Source: Zingiber officinale (lineage: Eukaryota; Streptophyta; Magnoliopsida; Zingiberales; Zingiberaceae). From it: a DNA stretch of 64,000 nt. The stretch covers positions 163,444,209-163,508,208 of the forward strand of contig NC_055988.1 in assembly GCF_018446385.1 (NCBI RefSeq), written 5' to 3'. The notes under the pieces are model-generated. The model was not told where the DNA came from. It saw only the letters and a program-made list of their open reading frames with translations, and did no database searches. This document shows, one piece after another, positions 54,404 through 64,000 of this stretch. Both the position numbers and the translations under genes were made by a program. Position 1 is the stretch's first letter. The number at the start of each line of letters is the position of its first letter.

Positions 54404-56784
54404 TGTTGGAGTGTATACTGAAAGCCTAAGCTTTGTAAACATTCATTATGAATAAAGAATTACATTTGGTCAAATTGTCTACATTTAGTTGTAGTTGTTC
54501 AATTAATTTATACTGTAGATAACATAGTATGTGGTGCCACATGCAGAAGATGATGTTATCAGTACCTTATAAATTATAAACAGTAGCTCACGACCAAAAT
54601 GGAAAGGAATAAACCATTAGAAGGTCGTAATGTAATTAGGTATCAGTTTATCTTGAGTGTATAATTACACTAGTACACTTAGAGTGTATTGAGTAGGACC
54701 ATTTGAAGTCGTTTCTTTTATACTGACTTTATAAAGAAACAAAGACCTCGGTTATTATGGAAGTGTGTGCTCTTAATCCTAATATAATAACAAGCACATA
54801 TATTTGATATTTATTTCTTTAATTTATCAATGGGTGAGATTTAATTCGATGAATCAATAAGCCCGATAAGTTGGGAAATGGTATCACTTATAGTGTGTGT
54901 TGTTGATTATAGAAGGAAACTATGTCCTAGAGATACTAGGTTGATAATGTCCTCAAGAGGAGCTCATAAGGATTGTCATGTTAAACCCTGCAGGTGGACC
55001 TAGTCCGACATGATGATAAGGTTGAGTGGTACAACTCTTGGACTAAGATATTAATTAAATGAGTTGTCAGTAACTCACTTAATTAGTGGACATTTGATAT
55101 TTTAAACACAGGGAGACTAACACACTCATAATAAGAAGGAGCCCAAAAATGTAATTTGGGATTGGTGCGGTAGTTCAATAATAATTCTCTAGTGGAATGA
55201 ATTATTATTGATAAAATTAAGTTGTGTGTTCGGGGCGAACACGGGATGCTTAATTTTATCGGGAGACCAAAACCAATTCCTCCTCTCGGTCCCTATCGTA
55301 GCCTCTTATTTATAGAGTACTATACCCACCTATACCCACTTTCTATACCCACCCAAAGGGGGCCGGCCAAGCTAGCTTGGGAACCAAGCTAGGGCCAGCC
55401 TAGGTATAAATTGGGGTGGCCGGCCCTAGCTTGAACCCAAGCTAGAGGGGGCCGACCAAATTAAATTAAAAAATAATTTATAATTTATTAAAGAGAATTA
55501 AAATTAAATTATCTCTCTTGTAAAAGATCTACAAAAGATTAAAGAAAGAGATTAGATTTCTTTCCTTATTTGTAGATTGGTGAGATATTTTATTTTCTCT
55601 TTAAAAATTATTCACATGTTGTAAAATTAAAATTATGGAAATTTCTTTTTATCAACTATGAAGAGATTTTGAAGAGAAATTTTAATTTTAAAATTTCTGG
55701 AAACAAATTAGGAAGTTTTAATTGTTGATTGAAATTTGTCTAATTTGATTTCATGATGTGGCCGGCCATTAGAATTTAATTGGGGAAATTTTATTTTATT
55801 TTTCTCAATTAAATCATGTCAAGGAAATTAAGAAAATTTTATTGTAATTAAATTTCCTAATTTGCTTAGGCCAAGGAATATAAAAGAAGGGTGAGGGTGC
55901 CTTCATGAGACACAAACTCTATTATTTCTCTCCTTCTTTTGTTCCTTGGTGTGGCCGGCCATCATCCTCTCCCTCTCTTCCTCTTGTGGTGGCCGAACCT
56001 CTCTCTCCCCTTGGAGCTCTTGTAGTGGCCGGATACTACTTGGAGAAGAAGAAGAAGAAGGAGAGAAAGCTAGCATCTCTTGGAGCTTGGTTGGTGTTTT
56101 GATCTTCTTCCTTGGTGAAGCTTCCTTATTGTTGGCCGAACCTAGCTAGGAGGAGAAGAAGGTGGTTGGTGGTTTCTTATCTCGGAAGATCGTTGCACAC
56201 ACAACGTCTGAGGTTAGAAGAGGAATACGGTAGAAGATCAAGAGGTCTTTCTAGAAGGTATAACTAGTAATTTTTCCTTTCCGCATCATGCTAGTTATTT
56301 ATGGAAATAATACTAAATACAAGAGGCTTACGTTCTAGAATTTCGAATATGTTTTTTCGATGCTGTGTTCTTTTGTTTTTTTTCCCCTTGTGATTTGATT
56401 GTTCTTTTTGGTTAACCTAAAGTTATTTTTGGAAATTAAATATTAGATTTCTATAAAAGGTTTTGTCTAGTCGGTGGTGGTTGCTCCCATATCCAAGAAG
56501 GTCATGTGCCTCGCCACGTCTGTACTGGGAACCAATTATGGAAATTAATATTTAATGGAATTAATAACTTAAGGTGATTTGGGTCGAACGTGTTAAGTTC
56601 TGCAGGAGACCCAAGTCAAAACCTAAAAGAACGAATAGATTAAGTTTTGGATCAAACGTGTTAAGTTCCGCAGGCGATCCAAAATTTAATTTAAAAGAAC
56701 ACATGGTAGCTAGGAAAAGGTTCAGACCTTTGTACAAAATTTTTGTACAGTGGAACCTTTAGGTTTTCCGAGTAGCAACCAACA
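54404..56784 (+). repeat. 5' LTR of copia X2
   Basis: The 2,381-bp LTR runs from TGTTGGAGTGTATAC to GTAGCAACCAACA. It has a sense-strand TATA-like TTATTTATAGAG (about 55308-55319), GGCCGGCC boxes and the inverted pair CTAGCTTGAACCCAAGCTAG (about 55425-55444). The palindrome TGTACAAAATTTTTGTACA lies at 56731-56749. Confidence 0.92.
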
Positions 56785-57890
56785 ATTGGTATCAGAGCTA
56801 GGGTTTTGCCTCTGTGTATTTTGTATTAGTTTAATTATGCACATGTCATTCATAATTTAGGCAGGATAATAGTAGGATGTGCTAACTTTGTGGATGCAGG
56901 ATCCAACTATTATGGCTTTTAGTTATTATGTGTGTGATTGGACCCTTGGACATGTCAAGAGCATTTATATGTGTGTGCATGATTGTATTAAAAATACAGC
57001 AGGAGCTGTATTTAGTTTTATTAGGATTTTATTTTTGATCTAGATACATGTATATTCCTTTTATGGAATATAGGATCAAAAATGTAAAATTCTATTTATG
57101 TCGCGGATCGAATCTTGCAAAGCGTGGAACCTTCTAAGGACCAGAGGCGCAGCGGAGCAAGATGGATGCGACAGCTAGACCCGGTGGCGGTGGCCAAATA
57201 TGGCAGCAGCTTGGGATGACAACACACGGAGGACAACTAGAGATAAAAGCCATAATAGTTGAAAATTAGATTTTCTATTTATTGCTTTTATATTGTGTTG
57301 TGTGTGTATGTTAGTTTACATGTTTAGTAGGCTAGCATAGTTAAAATTCCTCATTTATAAATAACTAAGTGAGAGAGGGATTTTTAAGTAAATCCCATGG
57401 TCTCCATTACTGGTTTGTAAGTGATGCAAACGCGTTGGCTCTGAGTGCCTTCCTCCATAACGGATGAGCTTGTTTGTGGATCACTAGAATAGACTTCCAA
57501 TTTTGGATGACTATAGGAAGTTAATTAAGAGCGTGTGATCTTCCCCAACGGAAGGGGCATAATCTTATTAATGGACTTAGTGTCAAGTAATGGTATACAC
57601 TTAGACACATCTAATAGTATCCTCCCCATCGGAATCACTGCTATTATTTGTGTGACCAAAAGACACCAACTATTAATTTTATTTGTCAAAAAGTTAGGTT
57701 GACAAGATAATAAAATCAATGGGTTAAAACCCTCCTTTTACAAATATTGAATTTGTATACGTCCACACTAACGTGGCATACAAAATTCACGGTGTTTTAA
57801 GGTGTTGGTTAATTTAAAATAGTATTGTTTGAGGAATCAATATTATTCAAAATTTAGAGTTCTGACCAAAAGTTATTTGTGATTCTTAGG
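56785..57890 (+). other. primer site and untranslated leader of copia X2
   Basis: TTGGTATCAGAGCTAGGG (from 56786) is a tRNA-Met primer site. The following 1.1 kb has no useful ORF and matches the X1 leader. ACGTCCACACTAACGTGGCA (about 57759-57778) contains an inverted pair, CCACAC/GTGGCA-like, that recurs twice in X1. Confidence 0.85.
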
Positions 57891-60000
57891 ATGACTTTCA
57901 ATCCACTGTCCATCATACTTCAACAGAATAGACTTACTGGACCAAATTACATAGATTGGAAAAGAAACCTAGACATTGTTCTTACTGCTGAGGGCTATAA
58001 ATTTGTACTAACTGAGGCTTGCCCTGAAGCACCTACTGGTGAATCAACCCAAGAGGAGATTGAATATCATAGGAAATGGGTAAAAGCTGATGAGATGGCG
58101 CGGTGTTACATTTTGGCTTCAATGTCAAATGTATTGCAACATCAGCATCAAAATTTACCGACAGCTTATGATATTATGAACAATCTCAAAGAACTCTTTG
58201 GTCATCAGGATAGGGCTTCTAGGCAAGAAGTCATGAGAAAGATAATGACAGCCACCATGCAAGAGGGTACTCCTGTGAGAGATCATATCCTAAAGATGAT
58301 GGCTTATCTGAACGAGATACAGATCCTTGGAGGAGAAATTGATGGGGAAACCCAGATCGATATGATCCTCCAAACGCTACCAAGAAGTTTTGAGCAGTTT
58401 CGCCTGAACTATAATATGAATAAGAGGACTTATTCATTAGCAGAACTACTGACAAAACTTCAAGCAGCAGAAGGATTATTTCGTCACAATGCTCAAATTC
58501 ACTATGCTGAAAATGGTTCTACTTCTAAACCGAGAGGAAAGAAGAAGAAGAAACAAGTCGGTTCAGCAAAGAAAGTGAAGAGTACGGGATTTAAAGCTGG
58601 AGTGAAGAAGCCGAAGGGCAAGTGCTTCATCTGCAAGCAGGCAGGACATTGGAAGGCGGACTGTCCTCGTAGGAACCAAAACAAAGGTATATCTCATGCT
58701 CTAGTTGTTGAAACATGTTTAGCGGTGTTATCTACCAGCACCTGGTGTGTAGATACGGGAGCCACTGATCATGTCTGCAATTCCTTGCAGGGGTTCCAGG
58801 AAACCCGACGACTATCTGAAGGAGAAATTACTACTAAGGTGGCAGCTGTTGCAGTGGGAGACGTCTACTTATCTTTTAGTAGAAATAGGAATTTGGTTTT
58901 AAGAAATTGTCTTTATGTACCCAGTTTTAGAAAGAATTTAATTTCAGTTTCTAAACTATTTTTAGATGGATATTCAGTTTCTTTCAGTAACGATAAGAGA
59001 AATAAAGTGATTATCTGTTCTGGTACATTAGTTGGTAATTTGTATACTTTAAATCCAATTTCTTCCACAAAGCAAAACATGGAAATTTATAACTCATCTT
59101 CTAACTCAAATAAAAGAAAAGAACCTTCGGAAATGAACCAAGCATATCTTTGGCATCTAAGGCTTGGTCATATTAACTTAAGTAGGATTCAGAGGCTAAT
59201 AGCCGATGGACTTTTGGGTTCATTAGAGTTGAAAAATTTTTCAACTTGTGAATCTTGCTTGGAAGGTAAAATGACCAAGAGGCCATTCAAGGCCAAGGGG
59301 TATAGAGCCAAAGAAGTGTTGGAATTGGTTCATTCTGATTTGTGTGGTCCTATGTCTGTCCAGGCAAGAGGTGGTTTTGAATATTTTGTCTCTTTTATAG
59401 ATGATTATTCAAGATACGGATATATTTACCTAATGCGCCACAAGTCTGAGTGCTTTGATAAGTTCAAAGAATACAAGGCTGATGTGGAGAAACGATTAGG
59501 TAAAAGTATCAAGACACTACGATCTGATCGTGGTGACGAATACCTCTTAGGAGAGTTTAGGAATTACTTATCAGAGGCCGGGATTCAATCCCAATTGTTT
59601 GCACCTGGAACACCCCAACAGAATGGTGTAGCAGAACGAAGGAATAGGACTCTTATGGAGATGGTTAGATTGATGATGAGTTATTCAGAATTACCAAATT
59701 CGTTTTGGGGATATGCTCTGGAAACAGCAGTGTATGTTCTGAACTTAGTACCTTCTAAATCAGTTTCTTCTACTCCCATAGAATTGTGGAATGGACGAAA
59801 ACCCAGTCTAAGACATATTCGGATTTGGGGTAGTCCAGCACATGTGCTGAAACCAGATGCTGATAAGTTAGAATCCCGTACAGAAGTTCGTGTGTTTGTA
59901 GGATATCCCAAAGGAACGAAAGGTGGTTTATTTTATAGTCCTAAAGACCAGAAGGTCATTGTTAGCACCAATGCCCAGTTTTTAGAAGAAGACTATATAA
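57891..60000 (+). CDS. Gag-protease-integrase polyprotein of copia X2 (truncated)
   Basis: The start is ATG 57891, in MTFNPLSIILQQNRL. The GTG four codons upstream is less likely. The order is Gag (UBN2-type, residues ~1-225), CCHC knuckle from Cys245 (CFICKQAGHWKADC), aspartic protease WCVDTGATDHVC (Asp288), GAG-pre-integrase LWHLRLGHINL (about 420) and the integrase core. The core has its three acidic residues, Asp483 (HSDLCG), Asp546 (SDRGDEY) and Glu582 (GVAERRN), and the D-to-E spacing of 35 is standard. There are no internal stops. The native frame ends at 60000, and the next 11 codons to the stop at 60035 come from the LTR of element C. RT and RNase H are missing here. A normal family member would be roughly twice this length. 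Confidence 0.93.
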
Positions 60001-61173
60001 TGTTGGTGCAGGAAGCATCCGACGATCGAACCTAAGTTTTGATAATGGCAAAGGGATTCAAAGTTAAGATTCTCTGTTATCTAACATGTTGAATGAGTAT
60101 TTCAGGAAAGTCCTAACTGCGGTTAGGCAGGTGAAAACCTTAGGGGGTGGTAACCCTAGGTGGAGAAAAGTCCTAGCTGCGGTTAGGCAAAGGGAAAACC
60201 CTAGGGGGTGGTAACCCTATCCGGAAAGTCTTGGCAGGTCGATGGCTTCAGGCAAAAGTCCTAGGGGGTGGTAACCCTAGGTGAAAAGTCCTGGTGTCGC
60301 GAACCAGGTGAAAGACTGGACTAGCCGGGGAAGCGGATGTCCAGCAGAAAGTCCGGAAGCATCGAGTGCTGAGCAAAAGTCCAGTCGATCTGGAGGATCG
60401 AATGGCAACAGGTAATCTCCTGAGTGGAGTAGGTGAGGACGCGTTCCCCGCAGAGGGAACAGTAGGCGTCGGGTCGACCTAGGGTTTCCGGAAGGAAATT
60501 CAAAGTCAGACTCGGACAGTCCGAAGACTGTCAATTATTACTTACTGTGTTTTATCATATTCTAACATTGTCTTGTAGGGTATTTTGCTCGGACTAACCT
60601 TTGTTTGCAGGTGAGGAACCTGCTGGAAAAAAGCTGTCCGGGCGCCCGGAACCAAATTCTATCCCCTGCGCGACTTCGCCACGTGGAGCATCCTGGTTGG
60701 TTGGCCACGTCACACTCCAGGCGCCCGGAAGGGATCCAGGCGCCCGGAACCGCATATAAAAGGAGGGTTGAGGTGCAGCTTCTAGAGAGAACGAATTCTA
60801 AGTGATCTTTCATCAACACGCTGCTCTAAAAGACGCTCCAAAGTGCTACTACAAGTACCCGACGACCCGAAGCTTCAGAATTAGCATTTCTTGTTGTCGG
60901 TATAATTTTTGATAGCTTTTATTTGTATTCATAATTGTAATCTTTTAACGAGCTTATAGTTGTTGCCCACCGGAAGCGATCAAGGATCGCGGGCCTTCGA
61001 GTAGGAGTCGACTTAGGCTCCGAACGAAGTAAAATCGACCTGTCTCTTTGTGTTGTCTCTTTATTTTATTTCTGCTTATTCCGCTGCACGTTTTAACTCC
61101 GATAGTTTTTCGATAATCGAACGAAATAGCCACGAGCGCTATTCACCCCCCTCTAGCGCTTCTCGATCCAACA
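60001..61173 (+). repeat. 5' LTR of Sirevirus-like element C
   Basis: The 1,173-bp LTR runs from TGTTGGTGCAGG to CGATCCAACA. CCTAGGGGGTGGTAACCCTA is repeated three times (60140-60285). GGGCGCCCGG-type palindromes at 60640-60750 lie just before the TATA box CATATAAAAGG (about 60754-60764). Confidence 0.9.
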
Positions 61174-61525
61174 ATTGGTATCAGAGCGGGGTCGCTTTGA
61201 ACTGGTGCAACCACCATTCAAGTTTTTTTGTGGCTTTGTCGTGTTTATAGGGTAAAATTATTTCCCCCCCCTTTCGTTTTTTCCCTCCAAAATTATTTTC
61301 GAAAAATACATTTTCATCCTTTCACGATTTATTAGTATTGATAAAATATTGAATTTGACAAAATTTGAAATAATATTTTTAAATATTTTTTTAATAATAT
61401 TTTATTATTATTTTATTATTTTTTCTTGAAACTCATAAATTTCTTTTTCTATCCTTCTACCACACTACTAATCCAGGATTAAGTCCTGGGACAAGATTTT
61501 TGCTCATTTTTTCGTGCAAGATTCA
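61174..61525 (+). other. primer site and leader of element C
   Basis: The tRNA-Met primer site is at 61175-61191. The rest is T-rich, with no ORF except a chance frame overlapping the LTR. Confidence 0.8.
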
Positions 61526-62587
61526 ATGGCTCTCCAAGAAGGCTATAGCACCACTCGACCACCGCTCTTCTCCGGCGAAGACTTCGGCTACTGGAAAGGC
61601 CGAATGGAGTCGTACCTACAAACCGAGTTCGATGTCTGGATGATCACCAAGACCGGGCTCGAAATACCAACTGACGGCGCTGGCATGCCACTACCGTTCG
61701 AGAACTGGGACGCGAACCTTATCAAAAAGGTAGAAGCAAACGCAAAAGCAACGTATACACTTCAGTGTGGCTTAACGAATAAGGAGCTGAATCGCGCCGG
61801 CCCAGCTGTGGGAGAATCTGATTCAGTTACACGAAGGTACCGAAGTAAGTAAGCATAATTTAATAGACGATTTATTTAAATTAGATGAACAATATGATAC
61901 TACTTCGGTCGAGGAAGGTATTACATTGGTTGCAGGTACAAGCAAGACAGAGGAAGCTAGAAAGAAAAATACGAAGAAAGTGTTAAAGGCAACATGGTTC
62001 GAGTCATCAGACGAATCTGAATCCGATGAAGAAGAACAAGCAAGCCTCCTCGCTCTACCAGTACTAGCACATGTTGTTGAAACAGAGTCCGAGTTCGAGT
62101 CCGATTCAGAAATCGAGAGCGAATCAGACACCGAGTCCGAGCGAAGCCACGGATCCGTATCCGTTTCAGAAGGACCCAAAACCACTGTAAGTGCTTTAAT
62201 GTCTAGTATTAGCTTAGATGACTCGCAAAATTTAATTCCATACTTGCTTAAGAAGTTGGCTAAATCCAACGTTCGGGTTAAGTCGCTCCAAAAGGAGGTA
62301 ACAACCCTTAAGGAAGCGACTGACTCGAGTTCTTTAACTGAGTCAGTTCAAATTGGAAGTTCAACTCAAGTCCAACAAATTGAGGCAGAAAATTCCAATC
62401 TGAAAGCTCAAATTAAAGAACTCAAGAACACGTTGGAACGGTTCACCTTGGGTTCCAAGAATCTGGATCTGATTCTTGGAAAACAGCGAGCCGTTTACAA
62501 CAAAGCCGGACTTGGATTTAAGACCAAAACGAAATACAAATCGTATTTATCATTAGTTAATAGAAATAATGTAAAGGTAGTCCAAGC
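61526..62587 (+). pseudogene. Gag of Sirevirus-like element C (frameshifted and cut)
   Basis: ATG 61526 opens the plant copia Gag N-terminus (DUF4219-like, PPLFSGEDFGYWKGRME). A one-base slip near 61803 puts the LWENLIQLHEG block in another frame. The new frame continues through KATWFESSDESESDEE, an acidic repeat, a coiled coil (SLQKEVTTLKE ... NSNLKAQIKELKNTLE) and stops being native at 62587. The zinc knuckles expected before KATW are absent. This is non-functional. Confidence 0.85.
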
Positions 62588-64000
62588 TGTTGGTTGCTAC
62601 TCGGAAAACCTATAGGTTCCACTGTACAAAAATTTTGTACAAAGGTCTGAACCTTTTCCTAGCTACCATGTGTTCTTTTAAATTAAATTTTGGATCGCCT
62701 GCGGAACTTAACACGTTTGATCCAAAACTTAATCTATTTGTTCTTTTAGGTTTTGACTTGGATCTCCTGCGGAACTTTACACGTTCGACCCAAGTCTCCT
62801 TAAGTTATTAATTCCATTAAATATTAATTTCCATAATTGGTTCCCAGTACTGACGTGGCGAGGCACATGACCTTCTTGGATATGGGAGCAACCACCACCG
62901 ACTAGACAAAACCTTTTATAGAAAGTTAATATTTAATTTCCTAAAATAACTTTAGATTAACCAAAGAGAACAATCAAATCACAAGGAAAAGAAAAAACAA
63001 AAGAACACAGCATCGAAAAAACATATTCGAAATTCTAGAACGTAAGCCTCTTGTATTTAGTATTATTTCCATAAATAACTAGCATGATGCAGAAATAAAA
63101 ATTACTAGTTATACCTTGTAGAAAAACCTCTTGATCTTCTACCGTATTCCTCTTCTAACCTCGGACGTTGTGTGGGCAATGATCTACCGAGATGAGAAAC
63201 CACCAACCACCTTCTTCTCCTCCAAGCAAGGTTCGGCCACATAGGAAAACTTCACCAAGGAGAAAAACCAAAATACTAACCAAGCTCTAAGAGATGCTAG
63301 CTTTCTCTTCTTCTTCTTCTTCTCCAAGTAGTATCCGGCCACCACAAGAGCTCCAAGGGGGAGAGAGAGGTTCGGCCACCACAAGAGGAAAAGAGGGAGA
63401 GGATGGCCGACCACACCAAGGAACAAAAGAGGGAGAGAAATAATAGATGTTGTGTTTTTTGAAGGCACCCTCACCCCTTCTTTTATATTCCTTGGCCTAG
63501 GCAAATTAGGAAATTTAATTACAATAAAATTTCCTCAATTTCCTTGACATGATTTAATTGAGAAAAACAAAATAAAATTTCCCAATTAAATCTACATTGG
63601 CCGGCCACATCATTGGAGAACAAATTGAACAAGTTTCAATCAACAATTAAAACTTCCTAATTTGTTTCCGGAAATTTTAAAATTAAAATTTCTCTTTAAA
63701 AATCTCTACATGGTTAATAAAAGAAATTTCTATAATTTTAATTTTACAACATGTGAATAATTTTTAAAGAGAAAATAAAATATCTCACCAATCTACAAAT
63801 AAGGAAAGAGATCTAATCTCTTTCTTTAATCTTTTGTAAATTTTACAAGAGAGATAATTTAATTTAAATTCTCTTTAATAAATTATTTCTTCCACATAAT
63901 AAAAATTAAAATTAAAATTCTTTTTAATTTATTTTGGCCGGCCCTACTAGCTTGGGTTCAAGGTAGGGCCGACCACCCATCTAATTGCCGGCCCTAGCTT
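62588..64000 (-). mobile_element. copia X3: LTR running off the window end
   Basis: TGTTGGTTGCTACTCGG at 62588 starts another family-X LTR in the same orientation as X1, about 1.41 kb of it being visible. It includes the TGTACAAAAATTTTGTACA palindrome (about 62622-62641) and GGCCGGCC boxes near 63600 and 63940. The left target-site half is CAAGC. Whether it is a solo LTR or a whole element cannot be seen. Confidence 0.9.

Larger units (their letters stand above)
54404..60000 (+). mobile_element. copia X2: LTR, leader and gag-pol, cut by element C
   Basis: The 5' LTR (54404-56784) is followed by the primer site ATTGGTATCAGAGC, a ~1.1-kb leader and a clean gag-protease-integrase frame. The frame stops at 60000, where the LTR of element C begins. 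The remaining integrase, RT, RNase H and 3' LTR should lie beyond element C, outside the window. It is the best-preserved coding copy of family X here. Confidence 0.93.
60001..62587 (+). mobile_element. Sirevirus-like element C, 5' part
   Basis: The 5' LTR (60001-61173) is followed by the primer site TTGGTATCAGAGCGGGG and a gag relic that is cut at 62587 by copia X3. A candidate target duplication on the left is TATAA (59996-60000). The 3' part lies outside the window. Confidence 0.88.

Noticed and set aside
60001..60035. The last 11 codons of the 57.9-kb ORF as a native C-terminus
   Set aside because: They are encoded by the LTR of element C, after its TGTTGGTG start, and are not part of copia X2.

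Overview
The window is nuclear DNA from a flowering plant, almost certainly a monocot. The only recognisable host gene has a very GC-rich, GC3-rich coding sequence inside an AT-rich, transposon-filled background. A Zingiberales-type genome (ginger or banana relatives) would fit, but that is inference from style and not something the sequence proves. There are no rRNA or tRNA genes, no CRISPR array, and nothing bacterial or organellar.

Layout. (1) 261-7219 is a complete Sirevirus-like Ty1/copia LTR element with perfect ATACT target duplications. Its only gene is an intact gag. (2) 7434-8673 holds a tandem of TRIM-type mini-LTR elements. (3) 8744-14071 is a complete non-autonomous CACTA (En/Spm) transposon with an AAT duplication and one broken TNP1-like gene. 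(4) 14072-21504 is AT-rich spacer with a foldback MITE, a GC-rich cassette, a duplicated segment, an internally deleted copia element (17516-18825, duplication TGAAT) and a SINE. (5) 21505-22757 is the host gene, a two-exon single-B-box plus CCT transcription factor of the CONSTANS-LIKE 16 / BBX type. (6) 22758-25797 holds gag relics, an (AT)n tract, a decayed Ty3/gypsy gag and the start of another TRIM.

From about 25.6 kb to the end is one deep nest of insertions. A TRIM relic is broken by minus-strand Sirevirus-like element A. A is broken by copia X1 (26121-35404, duplication CTTAC) and by minus-strand Sirevirus-like element B. B's LTR is broken by a 12.5 kb CACTA (37216-49667), whose transposase gene is broken by a solo LTR of family X (44654-47219, duplication GTATT). 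B's gag is broken by a Ty3/gypsy element (about 51760-54403), which is broken by copia X2 (from 54404). X2's integrase is broken by Sirevirus-like element C (from 60001), whose gag is broken by X3 (from 62588, running off the end).

How the genes relate. The large CACTA carries relics of both usual En/Spm genes: a TNP2-type transposase (transposase-associated, Transposase_21, DUF4216 and DUF4218 regions) and a second multi-exon gene with a TNP1-like front and a Ulp1/C48-like cysteine peptidase tail. Both carry premature stops or frameshifts. Copia X2 keeps a clean gag-protease-integrase frame up to the point where element C cuts it. Non-obvious patterns include a family-specific palindrome just upstream of the TATA box in all four Sirevirus-like LTRs, a palindrome near the PBS-side end of every complete family-X LTR, and repeated TGG-to-TGA nonsense changes in the CACTA genes.
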